A DNA stretch of 64,000 bases from Actinomadura sp. K4S16 (GTDB taxonomy: Bacteria; Actinomycetota; Actinomycetes; Streptosporangiales; Streptosporangiaceae). A model generated the notes under the pieces. It was given only the letters and a program-made list of their open reading frames with translations, searched no databases and had not been told where the DNA came from. Numbering within the stretch: position 1 is the first letter of the stretch; each line of letters starts with the position of its first letter. The position numbers and the translations under genes are program-made. Where the stretch lies: contig NZ_BDDE01000012.1 of the NCBI RefSeq assembly GCF_008327685.1, positions 496,001 to 560,000 of the forward strand, written 5' to 3'. Shown here piece by piece: positions 41,497-50,947 of this stretch.

Positions 41497-41877
41497 ATGG
41501 TGACCGAGGAACTGGTCCAGGTTTGGCGGGACGTCGTTCGGGGCGACGAGAAGTCGTGGGTGCTGTTCGAGAACGGCACTTGCGTCATTCTGATGGAGCC
41601 CGGCGACGACCTGAGCGCGCAGGCGGTGGAGCTGCTGCGCGAGTACGGGCCCGTCCACGGGGGCACTCCGGCCGGTGACTTCGGGACGATCGATCTCGAC
41701 CAGGCGCCGGGCTGGGCCGTGTACGGCCACCACAACGACATCCTCACCTATGTCGCTCCCGAGGAGGTCTGCGACGACGCGACCGATCTCGCCGTGGGCC
41801 TTCTCGGCCGTTCCAAGCGTGATCAGGACGGGCGCGAACTCATGGTCGTGCACGTGGAGGACAAGCGCGGCCGGTGA
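41497..41877 (+). CDS. Conserved actinomycete hypothetical protein
   Basis: 126 residues from ATG 41497; an ATG at 41467 is in frame but gives an atypical leader. Features: LVQVWRDVVRGDEKSWVLFENGTCVIL, YGPVHGGTPAGDFGTIDL and APGWAVYGHHNDILTYV, ending GRELMVVHVEDKRGR. I recall closely similar short proteins across Streptomyces and relatives without known function. It looks cytosolic and mixed alpha/beta. Upstream is the divergent XRE gene. Confidence 0.75.
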   Translation: MVTEELVQVWRDVVRGDEKSWVLFENGTCVILMEPGDDLSAQAVELLREYGPVHGGTPAGDFGTIDLDQAPGWAVYGHHNDILTYVAPEEVCDDATDLAVGLLGRSKRDQDGRELMVVHVEDKRGR

Positions 41878-41916
41878 ATTGGGCGGCTGTCAGTGGATGT
41901 CTGTACAAATGTGTGC

Positions 41917-42402
41917 GTGACGGAGTGGGACGAGGCGGGGCTGGCGCGGTTGCGGGCGGCCGCGCACCTGGGCATCGGGGATGCCGGCCTGCTCCGGGGG
42001 CGTTCGCTGAGTCCCGTGCTCCAGTACGCCGGGGACGTGCTCGTCGCGGCACTGGCCCAGGGGAGTGACGTGCGGTCGCTCGCCCTCGCCTGCCTCGACG
42101 AGCTGAACAAGCGCGGTCTGCCGGGCGACGCCGAGCTGGCGGACGAACTCGCCGCCGCCCTCGGGGAGGGGGCGCCGACCGGGCTGGCTCCGCTGCCCGT
42201 CGATCTCGGGGCGGTGGCGGCGGCGATGGACGACGGGTTCCAGGTCCTCGATCCCGAGCGCGGGGACGTGCTCCCGGCCGACGAGGCGGACGGGCTGCCG
42301 GTCCCGCCGGGCGTCCTGCCGGAAGGGGAGGACGCCCGGCGGGGAGCGGCCCGCGCGTGGCTGGCGGAGCAGGGGTTCCGGCCCGTCCCGCGGAGCCTCT
42401 AG
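41917..42402 (+). CDS. Hypothetical protein, acidic, convergent to lysX
   Basis: 161 residues from GTG 41917 (start VTEWDEAG); GTG 41893 is an alternative. A TACAAA hexamer at 41904-41909 would place the transcript start close to GTG 41917, which suggests leaderless translation. The protein is Ala/Leu/Asp-rich and helical (RLRAAAHLGIGDAGLL, ADELAAALGEG), ending AEQGFRPVPRSL. I do not recognise it. Its TAG stop shares the palindromic tetramer CTAG with the stop of lysX on the other strand. Confidence 0.6.
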   Translation: MTEWDEAGLARLRAAAHLGIGDAGLLRGRSLSPVLQYAGDVLVAALAQGSDVRSLALACLDELNKRGLPGDAELADELAAALGEGAPTGLAPLPVDLGAVAAAMDDGFQVLDPERGDVLPADEADGLPVPPGVLPEGEDARRGAARAWLAEQGFRPVPRSL

Positions 42403-45400
42403 GAGCCGGGGCGCACCAGGGGGAACGGGATCGTCTCGCGGATGCTGCGGCCCGTCAGCGTGATCAGCAGCCGGTCGATGCCCATGCCCATGCCCCCGGC
42501 GGGCGGCATCGCGTACTCCAGGGCGCGCAGGAAGTCCTCGTCCAGCTCCATGGCCTCGGGGTCGCCGCCCGCGGCCTGCAGCGACTGCTCGGTCAGCCGC
42601 TGCCGCTGCAGGATCGGGTCGATCAGCTCGGAGTAGGCGGTGCCGAGTTCGAGGCCGAAGATGATGAGGTCCCACTTCTCGGCCAGGCGCGGGTCGTCGC
42701 GGTGCGGGCGGGTCAGCGGGGACGTCTCGGCCGGGTAGTCGCGGACGAACGTCGGCGCCGTCAGGTGCTCCTCGACGAGCGCCTCGAAGAGCTCCTGGAC
42801 GACCTTGCCCTGCCCCCACTGCGGGTCGACGTTCAGCCCCAGCCGCTCGGCGAGCGACCGGACCCGGTCCGGCGCGGTGCCCGGGGTGATCTCCTCGCCG
42901 AGGGCCTTGGAGACCGACTCGTAGACGGTGATCTCCTGCCACGGCTCGGCGAGGTCGTGCTCGACGCCGTCCCGGACGACGACCGTGGTGCCGAGGGCGG
43001 CGCGGGCCGCGTCCACGACGAGGGAGCGGGTCAGCTCGGCCATCGTGTCGTAGTCGCCGTAGGGCTCGTAGGCCTCCAGCATCGTGAACTCGGGGTTGTG
43101 CCGCGGCGAGACGCCCTCGTTGCGGAAGCTGCGGTTCAGCTCGAAGACGCGGCCGATGCCGCCGACGAGGAGGCGCTTGAGGTACAGCTCGGGCGCGATC
43201 CGCAGGTAGAGCTGCATGTTGTAGGCGTTGATGCGGGTCGTGAACGGGCGGGCCGTGGCGCCGCCGTGCACGGGCTGGAGCATCGGCGTCTCGACCTCCA
43301 GGTACCCGCGGGCGCGCAGGCCGTCCCGGACGGCGGCGACGGCGTCGCCGCGCATCCGCAGCATCCGGCGCGACTCGTCGTTGACGATGAAGTCGACGTA
43401 CCGCTGCCGGACGCGGGCCTCCGGGTCCGCCAGGCCGGTGCTCTTGTTCGGCAGCGGGCGCAGGCACTTGGCGGCGAGCGTCCACGAGGACGTGAGGACC
43501 GACAGCTCGCCGCGCCGCGACGTGACGACCTCGCCCCGCACGCCGACCTGGTCGCCGAGGTCGATGAGCGACTTCCAGCGCCGCAGCGACTCCTCGCCGA
43601 GCGCGTCGGAGGTCAGCATGACCTGGAGGTCGCCGGTCTCGTCCCGCAGCGTGACGAAGATCAGCCGGCCGTGCTCGCGGGCGAGGACGACCCGTCCGGC
43701 GATCGCGACGGCGTCGCCGGTGCGGGTGTCGGGCGCGAGGCCGGGGTGCCGCGCCCGGATGCCGGCGGCGTCGTCGGTGCGCTCGCAGCCGAGCGCGTAC
43801 GGCTCCATCCCGGCGTCGCGGATCTGGTCGAGCTTGGCGTGCCGGACCCGTTCCTGCTCCGACAGCCGGCGCTGCGGCGCGCGGGCCGCCTCCGCGGCCT
43901 CCTCGATCTGCTTGATCTTGTCGACGAGGTCGCCGGACGGGACCATCGCGGCGGCGCGGTCCAGCTTGGGGCGGTTCAGGCTCGGCAGGAAGCCCTCGGC
44001 GCGGGCGTAGGCGAGGCCCAGCCGGACGATGTGCCTTCCGTGCTCGTAGCAGATGAAGCGGGGCCGCCAGTCGGGCATGTACTTGGCGTTCGACAGGTAC
44101 AGCGACTCCAGCTGCCAGAACTTCGACGCGAACGACAGGAGCCGGTAGTAGAGCCGGGCGACCGGGCCCGCGCCGATCTGGGAGCCGCGCTCGAACGCCG
44201 AGCGCAGCATCGCGAAGTTCAGCGACAGGTGCTGCGCGCCGACAGCGGCGGCCTTCTCGGCGAGCTTGGCGACCATGTACTCGTTGAGGCCGTTCTCGGC
44301 GAGCCGGTCGCGGCGCATCAGGTCGAGCGACAGGCCGGCCCGCCCCCAGGGGACGAAGCTGAGCAGGCCGCGCAGCTCCCCGTGCGCGTCGAACGCCTCG
44401 ACCATGACGCAGCGCCCGTCGGTGGGGTCGCCGAGCCGGCCGAGCGCCATCGAGAAGCCGCGCTCGGTCTCCTCGCCGCGCCAGGCGTCGGCGCTGCGGA
44501 TGAGCTTGGCCATCTCCCAGCCGGGGATCTGCGAGTGGCGGCGGATCCGCACCGTGTACCCGGCCCGCTCGACGCGCCGGACGGCCTGGCGGACCTGCCG
44601 CATCTCGCGGCCGTCCAGGTTGAAGTCGGTGAGGTCGACGATGGCCTCGTCGCCGAGCTCCAGCGCGTCGAAGCCGTGCCGCTTGTACACGCGGGCGGCG
44701 CGCTCGCCGACGCTGACCGCGCCCGGGATCCAGGCGTGCGCGCGGCACTCGCCGAGCCACGCCTCGATCGCCTGGTCCCACGACTCGGGATCGCCGAGCG
44801 GGTCGCCGCTGGCCAGCGAGACCGCGCCCTCCACCCGGTAGGCGATGGCCGCCTTGCCGTTGGGCGCGACGATGACGTCCTTGTCGCGGCGCAGCGCGAA
44901 GTAGCCGAGGGAGTCCTGGTCGCCGTACTCGGCGAGCAGCGCGCGCGCCGCCAGCTCCTCCGGGGGGCTGAGGACGGCGTCGCGCCGCCCCGGCCTGAAC
45001 AGGGCCCAGAACGTGGCGATCAGCAGCCCGGTGCCGAGCACCCACAGGATCACGTCCACCCAGAACGGCACGGACACGTCGATCGGCTTGCCGGTGACGC
45101 GCGGCCCGAGGACGGTCTGGGAGATCGCGTAGAGGGGGTGCGTCCAGAAGTCGCCGCGGGGGTTGCGGTCGGTCAGCGTGACCAGGAACGTCCCGATCCC
45201 GCCGGTCACGATCAGCAGGCTGGTGAAGACGAGGGTCGCGAGGCGCCGGTTGGCCCGGTCGGGCAGGGTGGTGAACTGGCCGCGCGCGGCGATGAGCAGG
45301 CCGAGCACCGCGAGGTACACGGCGGCGGTGACGATGAGGCCGACGGGGGTGGGCTTGTTCGGGTTGAACAGCGTCGTCAGGACGGCGGTGACGCCGAGCG

Positions 45401-45698
45401 CGGTGGGCAGGCAGAAGATCAGGACGAGGATCCGCCACGCGGCCTTCTTGCGCCGCCGGACGCCCATCGAGAGCAGGATCCACAACAGGCCGATCGGGAC
45501 GCTGGGGAACCAGCCGAGGTAGCCGATCCATCGCAGCGCCCAGATATCGGCTATCTCAAGGATGAGACCATAGGAGACCCATGCGAGCAGCGACAGGATC
45601 CCGGAGAGTCGGGTGTACCAGAAGAAGATCGTCGGCGCGGCCTGGATCAGGCGGCTCCACTCGCCCCGCAGGCCACGCTGCGGGCCCTGCTCGGTCAT
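42399..45698 (-). CDS. lysX: Bifunctional lysylphosphatidylglycerol synthetase / lysyl-tRNA synthetase
   Basis: 1099 residues from ATG 45698, preceded by AAGGGGACC. The N-terminal third has about six membrane helices; then the MprF-type DUF2156 lysyltransferase domain (about 250-570) with LSLNFAMLRSAFERG; then an OB tRNA-binding domain (about 655-750, VAIAGRVVLAREHGRLIFV) and a class II LysRS core with motif 2 RSFRNEGVSPRHNPEFTML and motif 3 GMGMGIDRLLITLTGRS. It charges tRNA-Lys and moves lysine to phosphatidylglycerol, which lowers surface charge and gives resistance to cationic peptides. Full length for actinobacterial LysX. Divergent from a kinase trio. Confidence 0.95.
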   Translation of the reverse strand: MTEQGPQRGLRGEWSRLIQAAPTIFFWYTRLSGILSLLAWVSYGLILEIADIWALRWIGYLGWFPSVPIGLLWILLSMGVRRRKKAAWRILVLIFCLPTALGVTAVLTTLFNPNKPTPVGLIVTAAVYLAVLGLLIAARGQFTTLPDRANRRLATLVFTSLLIVTGGIGTFLVTLTDRNPRGDFWTHPLYAISQTVLGPRVTGKPIDVSVPFWVDVILWVLGTGLLIATFWALFRPGRRDAVLSPPEELAARALLAEYGDQDSLGYFALRRDKDVIVAPNGKAAIAYRVEGAVSLASGDPLGDPESWDQAIEAWLGECRAHAWIPGAVSVGERAARVYKRHGFDALELGDEAIVDLTDFNLDGREMRQVRQAVRRVERAGYTVRIRRHSQIPGWEMAKLIRSADAWRGEETERGFSMALGRLGDPTDGRCVMVEAFDAHGELRGLLSFVPWGRAGLSLDLMRRDRLAENGLNEYMVAKLAEKAAAVGAQHLSLNFAMLRSAFERGSQIGAGPVARLYYRLLSFASKFWQLESLYLSNAKYMPDWRPRFICYEHGRHIVRLGLAYARAEGFLPSLNRPKLDRAAAMVPSGDLVDKIKQIEEAAEAARAPQRRLSEQERVRHAKLDQIRDAGMEPYALGCERTDDAAGIRARHPGLAPDTRTGDAVAIAGRVVLAREHGRLIFVTLRDETGDLQVMLTSDALGEESLRRWKSLIDLGDQVGVRGEVVTSRRGELSVLTSSWTLAAKCLRPLPNKSTGLADPEARVRQRYVDFIVNDESRRMLRMRGDAVAAVRDGLRARGYLEVETPMLQPVHGGATARPFTTRINAYNMQLYLRIAPELYLKRLLVGGIGRVFELNRSFRNEGVSPRHNPEFTMLEAYEPYGDYDTMAELTRSLVVDAARAALGTTVVVRDGVEHDLAEPWQEITVYESVSKALGEEITPGTAPDRVRSLAERLGLNVDPQWGQGKVVQELFEALVEEHLTAPTFVRDYPAETSPLTRPHRDDPRLAEKWDLIIFGLELGTAYSELIDPILQRQRLTEQSLQAAGGDPEAMELDEDFLRALEYAMPPAGGMGMGIDRLLITLTGRSIRETIPFPLVRPGS

Positions 45699-45856
45699 GG
45701 TCCCCTTTCTACCGGGTCGCACGTCGATCACGTTTCCGCCCCCGTGCGCCCGTCCGGCGGCGAACCCCGGGGTGATGTCGGGCGTCGTACGGGTAAGGGG
45801 ATGTGGCTTGCACTCTCGGTCCAAGGTTGTCAGCAAAAGTCGATATGGTCGCGGAT

Positions 45857-47716
45857 ATGCCAAATGAACCCACCGGTGAGCGGTTGCTCGCCCGCCGCTA
45901 CCGCCTGGTGACCCAGGTCGGCCGAGGCGGCATGGGGACGGTCTGGCAGGCGCACGATGAGGTCCTCGGTCGTGACGTTGCGGTGAAGGAGGTCATCCTC
46001 CCGCATGGTCTCACCGATGAGGAACGCGCCGTGCACCACAAGCGCACGTTCCGTGAGGCCCGGACCGCGGCGCGGCTCAGCCACCCCGGCGTCGTCGCCG
46101 TCTACGACGTCGTCGAGGAGGACGACCGCCCCTGGATCATCATGGAGCTGATCAAGGCCCGCTCCCTGGACCAGGTGATCAAGCAGGAGGGGCCGCTGGA
46201 GCCGCGCCGGGCCGCGGAGATCGCCCGGCAGATGCTCGCCGCGCTGCACGCCGCGCACGAGGCCGGGGTGCTGCACCGCGACGTCAAGCCGAGCAACGTG
46301 CTGATCACCGGCACGGGCCGGATGGGCGAGCGCGCCGTGCTCACCGACTTCGGCATCGCGACCGCCTCGGGCGACGCGACCCTCACCCAGACCGGGCTCG
46401 TCATGGGCTCGCCCGCCTACATCGCTCCCGAACGGGCCCGCGGCCGCGTCGCCGGGCCCGCCTCCGACCTGTGGTCGCTGGGCGTCACGCTGTACGCGAT
46501 GCTGCACGGCAAGTCGCCGTTCGAACGTCCCGAGCCGATGGCCGCGCTGGTCGCGGTGATCTCCGACGAGCCGGACCCGCCGGAGAAGGGCGGCCGGCTC
46601 GTCCCCGTCATCGAGGGCCTGCTGCGCAAGAACCCCGAGCGGCGGATGGACGCGATCGAGGCCGGCCGGATGCTGGACGAGATCGTCCGGCAGGAGACCG
46701 TCGACACCCAGCGGACGATGGCCGTCGAGTACCCCGTCGAGGAGGCGCCCGCCGCCCAGACCACCATCCCGGAGGCCCCCGGCGAGGCGCCCCGCCCGGT
46801 GGACGGCGGCGCCCGCCCCGACCAGCTCACCAGCTTCGACCTCCCGAGGGGGGTGCCGAACGCGCAGGGCAAGCCGAGCGCCCCGGAGCCCGCCGACCCG
46901 GCCGAGACCGCGCCCGACCCCGACCGGGTCAGTTCGTGGCGGCCCCGCCCCCGCACCGAGCCCGCCGCGCAGGCCACGCGGGCGAGCGAGAGGCCGGAGC
47001 CGGGACCGGAGACCCACTTCCCGCCGACCACGCACCACCCGTCCGCCGGACGTCCCGCGCTCGCGTCCAACCGCAACGTGCTGATCATCGCGGCGGTGGT
47101 GCTGCTGGTGATCCTGGTCATCGCGGGGATCGCGCTGGCCAACGGCGGCGACGACGAAAAGGGGCAGAAGCAGAAGAAGAGCACGTCGGGTCCCTCGGCC
47201 ACCGGGAAGGCCTCGTCCTCCTCGCCGGTCAAGTCGAAGAAGCCGAGCCCGGCCGTCCCCGCCGGGTTCAGGACGCACAAGGACCGCAGCGGCTACTCCG
47301 TCGCCGTCCCCGGCGACTGGAAGGGGCCCGAGCGCAAGAACGGCGGCGACTTCTTCTACGCGCCCGGCCGCAAGACCTACATCCAGATCGACCAGACCGA
47401 CGACCCGGGCCCCAGCGCGATCGACGACTGGCGGCGGCAGGAGCGGGGCGGCTCCGGCTGGCCCGGCTACGAGAAGCTCAGGATCGCGGCGACCGGCGAC
47501 CACCCGCCGGTGCCCGACACCGGCAACGGCGACAAGTCCGCGGACTGGGAGTTCACCTACAACGGCGACGGAGGCCGGGTGCACATCCTCAACCGCGGGT
47601 TCGTGACGAAGGGCCACGGCTACGCGATCCTGCTCCGGGCCCCCGACGCCGACTGGGACGAGGTGTACTCCGAGCTCCAGCCGGTCTACCGGTCCTTCAA
47701 GCCCGCGGACGCCTGA
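45857..47716 (+). CDS. Receptor Ser/Thr protein kinase, first of three
   Basis: 619 residues from ATG 45857; ATG 45845 is possible. Kinase domain (about 14-280): GRGGMGTVWQ, VAVKEV, HRDVKPSN, DFGIAT and the P+1 loop TQTGLVMGSPAYIAPE. A Pro-rich linker leads to one membrane helix (about 410-435, NVLIIAAVVLLVILVIAGIAL) and an extracellular domain (about 470-619, HKDRSGYSVAVPGDW) of the type also found in the next kinase. All catalytic residues are intact. Translation is coupled to the second kinase by TGATG. Confidence 0.92.
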   Translation: MPNEPTGERLLARRYRLVTQVGRGGMGTVWQAHDEVLGRDVAVKEVILPHGLTDEERAVHHKRTFREARTAARLSHPGVVAVYDVVEEDDRPWIIMELIKARSLDQVIKQEGPLEPRRAAEIARQMLAALHAAHEAGVLHRDVKPSNVLITGTGRMGERAVLTDFGIATASGDATLTQTGLVMGSPAYIAPERARGRVAGPASDLWSLGVTLYAMLHGKSPFERPEPMAALVAVISDEPDPPEKGGRLVPVIEGLLRKNPERRMDAIEAGRMLDEIVRQETVDTQRTMAVEYPVEEAPAAQTTIPEAPGEAPRPVDGGARPDQLTSFDLPRGVPNAQGKPSAPEPADPAETAPDPDRVSSWRPRPRTEPAAQATRASERPEPGPETHFPPTTHHPSAGRPALASNRNVLIIAAVVLLVILVIAGIALANGGDDEKGQKQKKSTSGPSATGKASSSSPVKSKKPSPAVPAGFRTHKDRSGYSVAVPGDWKGPERKNGGDFFYAPGRKTYIQIDQTDDPGPSAIDDWRRQERGGSGWPGYEKLRIAATGDHPPVPDTGNGDKSADWEFTYNGDGGRVHILNRGFVTKGHGYAILLRAPDADWDEVYSELQPVYRSFKPADA

Positions 47717-49434
47717 TGGAGGGGCGTCTCCTGGCCGGCCGGTACCGGCTCGAATCCGTCGTGGGACGCGGCGGCATGGGCACCGTGTGGCGCGCCCGCG
47801 ACGAGACCCTCGACCGCGAGGTCGCGGTCAAGGAGGTCGTGCTGCCCTCGGGCCTCAGCGACGAGGAGCGCGAGAACCGGCACCGCCGGACGCTCCGCGA
47901 GGCCCGCGCCTCGGCCAGGCTGAACCATCCGGGCGTCGTGACCGTACACGACGTCGTGGACGAGGACGGCCGGCCGTGGATCGTCATGGAGCTGGTGCGG
48001 GCCCGCTCCCTCCAGGAGATCGTGGACGAGGACGGCCCGCTGCCGCCCGGACGGGTCGCGGCGATCGGCGCCCAGATCGCGGGCGCGCTGCGGGCGGCGC
48101 ACGCGATCGGCGTCCTGCACCGCGACGTCAAGCCGGCGAACGTGCTGGTCACCGGCGACGACCGGGCCGTGCTCACCGACTTCGGCATCGCGCAGCTGGC
48201 GGGCGACGCCACCCTCACCGGCACCGGGCTGATCATGGGGTCGCCCGCGTACATGTCGCCGGAGCGGGTGAACGGCGACCCGGCGATCCCCGCGTCCGAC
48301 CTGTGGGCGCTCGGCGCCACCCTGTACGCGGCGACGGAGGGCAAGGCGCCGCACCACCGCAGCGACGCGATGGCCGTCCTCGCCGCCGTGATGACGCAGG
48401 ACGTCCCGCCGCCGAAGAACGCGGGGCCGCTCGCGCCCGTCCTCACCGGCCTGCTGGAGCGCGACCCCGTGCGGCGGCTGCCGGGCGACCGGGCCGAGGA
48501 GGCGCTGAAGGCGATCGCCTCCGGGCACGCCGCGGACATGGCCGCCGCGCAGATCGCCGCGAACGAGGCGACGGCGGCGGAAGGCGGCCCCTGGACGGCG
48601 TACCCGCCCGCGCAGACGCCCTCGGCCGCGCAGCCCCCGGCCGCGCAGTCGCCCATGCCCGCGCAGGCGTCCATTCCTGTGCCCGTGCCGTCCGAGATGA
48701 CGACGCACTACCCGCCGGGAACCGGCACGCAGTGGACGCCGGGGCAGCCGCCCGCGCAGGCGCGCAGGAGGTCCCCGGTCGTGCCGGTCCTCGCCGGCGT
48801 CGTCGCCGCGGCGGCGGTCCTGGCGGTCGCCGCGTTCGCCTTCTGGCCGCGGGGCTCGTCGGCCGGCGGCCCGGACGCGTCGCAGCCGCCGCAGGCCGCG
48901 GGGCAGCCCACGCAGGGCACGCAGACCGGGCAGACCACGCCCACCGCGCCGTCGAACACCCCCAAGCCCACGCAGGGTTCGGGCGAGCGGCGGCTCCCGG
49001 ACGGGCTCGTCCTCGCGAGCGGCCCCGGCTACACGATCGGCGTCCCGCGCGGGTGGCGGCGCTCGGTGCAGGGCAACAGCGTCGTCTGGACCGACCCCGC
49101 GTCCAGCGCCTACGTGCAGGTCGACCGGACGGTCTGGTCCGGCGACCCCTACGAGCACTGGGTGACCTGGGAGCGGGAGGCGATCGCGGACGGCAAGCTC
49201 AAGGACTTCCAGCGCATCGGAGAGATCACCCGCACGACCGTCGCCGGGCGGCCCGCGGCCGACATCGAGTTCACCTGGTCCCGCTCGGGCGTCACGCGCG
49301 CGAGGGACCGCGGAGTGATGGTGGACGGCCGGCCCTTCGCCGTGGTGGTGGCGCTACCCGCCTCCCAGTGGAACGGGAACGAGGCACTCGTGAACAATGT
49401 GCTCGACACGTTCCGTCCCTCCGGGGTGGGATGA
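47716..49434 (+). CDS. Receptor Ser/Thr protein kinase, second of three
   Basis: 572 residues; ATG 47716 overlaps the previous stop by one base. Kinase domain (about 9-265) with GRGGMGTVWR, VAVKEV, HRDVKPAN, DFGIAQ and GSPAYMSPE. Linker rich in Pro/Ala/Gln, membrane helix (about 355-378) and an extracellular domain (about 430-572, ASGPGYTIGVPRGWRRS) homologous to that of the first kinase. Gene duplication is evident from the near-identical kinase domains. Likely phosphorylates the neighbouring kinases or shared targets; ligand unknown. Confidence 0.92.
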   Translation: MEGRLLAGRYRLESVVGRGGMGTVWRARDETLDREVAVKEVVLPSGLSDEERENRHRRTLREARASARLNHPGVVTVHDVVDEDGRPWIVMELVRARSLQEIVDEDGPLPPGRVAAIGAQIAGALRAAHAIGVLHRDVKPANVLVTGDDRAVLTDFGIAQLAGDATLTGTGLIMGSPAYMSPERVNGDPAIPASDLWALGATLYAATEGKAPHHRSDAMAVLAAVMTQDVPPPKNAGPLAPVLTGLLERDPVRRLPGDRAEEALKAIASGHAADMAAAQIAANEATAAEGGPWTAYPPAQTPSAAQPPAAQSPMPAQASIPVPVPSEMTTHYPPGTGTQWTPGQPPAQARRRSPVVPVLAGVVAAAAVLAVAAFAFWPRGSSAGGPDASQPPQAAGQPTQGTQTGQTTPTAPSNTPKPTQGSGERRLPDGLVLASGPGYTIGVPRGWRRSVQGNSVVWTDPASSAYVQVDRTVWSGDPYEHWVTWEREAIADGKLKDFQRIGEITRTTVAGRPAADIEFTWSRSGVTRARDRGVMVDGRPFAVVVALPASQWNGNEALVNNVLDTFRPSGVG

Positions 49435-49456
49435 CCAGTGGGGGGACCTTCTAGAA

Positions 49457-50947
49457 ATGGCACAGGCACGTCTGCTCGGTAACCGCTACCGGCTCGACTC
49501 GGTGGTCGGCCGCGGCGGCATGGGCACCGTGTGGCGCGCCTTGGACACCATGCTCGGCCGCGAGGTCGCGGTGAAGGAGGTCGTCCTCCCGCCCGGTCTG
49601 AGCGACGCCGAGCGGGCCGTCCTGTACGAGCGGACGTTCCGCGAGGCGCGCGCGTCGGCGCGGCTGAACCACTCCGGGGTGGTGACCGTCCACGACGTCG
49701 TCGAGGAGGCGGACCGGCCCTGGATCGTGATGGAGCTGGTCCTCGCCCCGTCGCTCCAGGACATCATCGAGCGCGGGCCCATGGAGCACCGCAGGGTCGC
49801 CGACATCGGGCTCCAGATGCTCGGCGCGCTCCAGCACGCCCACCAGAAGGGCATCCTGCACCGCGACGTCAAGCCCAGCAACGTGCTGGTCACCGACACC
49901 GGACGGGCCGTCCTCACCGACTTCGGCATCGCGCAGATGGAGGGCGACTCGACCCTCACCCAGACGGGCCTGGTCATGGGGTCGCCCGCCTACATCGCGC
50001 CGGAGCGGGTGCAGGGCGAGCGCGCGGTGCCCGCCTCCGACCTGTGGGCGCTCGGCGCGACCATGTACGCGGCCGTGGAGGGGCGCTCCCCCTACGAGCG
50101 GTCCGACGCCATGTCGTCGCTGCAGGCCGCGCTGATCGAGCCCGTCCCGCCCGCGCGCAACGCCGGGCCCCTCGCCCGGGTGCTGGAGGGGCTGCTCGTG
50201 CGCGAGCCGTTCCACCGGATGACGGCGGCGCAGGCGATGCCGCTGCTCACCCAGGTGGCGGCCATGCCCGCGCCGCCCCCGCCGATGCCGACGCGGCTGG
50301 ACGAGACGGTGGCGGACGAGCCCTCCGCCCGCTACCTGCCCGGCGGGCGGACCGAGGGCGCGTCGGAGACCGTCCTCGACCCCGAGGACCTCGACCCGGT
50401 CACGCGCCGCGACCCGGGGCAGGACACCGACCTCGATCCGGTGACCCGCCGCGACCGCGGCGAGCCCGGCCCGGTGGACCGCCGCGACCCGGGCCCGTTC
50501 CACGACCGGAACGCCCCGCAGCCCCCGCCGCCGTCCCCGCCCCGGCCGGAGCCGGAGTCGCGGACGATGCTGGAGACGGAGTGGGCGCCGCCGCCCCCGT
50601 CCCAGCACCCGGCGGTGCGGCAGCCGCATCCGAGCCTTCCGCCGCAGACGCCTCCGCCGTGGGAGCAGCCGCAGCAGTACACGAACTGGCAGCAGCCACC
50701 GCCGCCGCCCGTCCACGACCGGCCCGGCGGCGAGCGCCGCAGGACGGTGCTGGTCGTCACGGTCGCGGTCGTCCTCGTCGTGGCCGCGGTGCTGCTGGGC
50801 GCGTTCATCCTGCGCGGCAAGCTGAGCACCGGCGCGCTGGGCGGGACCGCCGGTCAGCCGGCGCCCCCGGCGGCGAGGCCGCTGATCTGCGCTCCGCCGG
50901 CGGTGACGGCGGGCTGCTCGGAGACCACGTCCGTCAGCACCATGTAG
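49457..50947 (+). CDS. Ser/Thr protein kinase, third of three, without extracellular domain
   Basis: 496 residues from ATG 49457. Kinase domain (about 12-270) with GRGGMGTVWR, VAVKEV, HRDVKPSN, DFGIAQ and GSPAYIAPE intact. The linker has charged repeats (DLDPVTRRDPG style) and Pro/Gln-rich stretches; the membrane helix (about 429-452) is followed by only 44 residues, with two Cys, where its two paralogues have 140-150-residue sensor domains. The last 94 bases overlap the end of the convergent DUF6114 gene, so the 3' end was probably lost and replaced by antisense sequence. Catalytically it should be active. Confidence 0.85.
   Translation: MAQARLLGNRYRLDSVVGRGGMGTVWRALDTMLGREVAVKEVVLPPGLSDAERAVLYERTFREARASARLNHSGVVTVHDVVEEADRPWIVMELVLAPSLQDIIERGPMEHRRVADIGLQMLGALQHAHQKGILHRDVKPSNVLVTDTGRAVLTDFGIAQMEGDSTLTQTGLVMGSPAYIAPERVQGERAVPASDLWALGATMYAAVEGRSPYERSDAMSSLQAALIEPVPPARNAGPLARVLEGLLVREPFHRMTAAQAMPLLTQVAAMPAPPPPMPTRLDETVADEPSARYLPGGRTEGASETVLDPEDLDPVTRRDPGQDTDLDPVTRRDRGEPGPVDRRDPGPFHDRNAPQPPPPSPPRPEPESRTMLETEWAPPPPSQHPAVRQPHPSLPPQTPPPWEQPQQYTNWQQPPPPPVHDRPGGERRRTVLVVTVAVVLVVAAVLLGAFILRGKLSTGALGGTAGQPAPPAARPLICAPPAVTAGCSETTSVSTM

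Noticed and set aside
41890..45531. A 1213-codon minus-strand frame and an 1184-codon plus-strand frame over lysX
   Set aside because: Both are composition shadows of lysX, which has all expected domains in its own frame.
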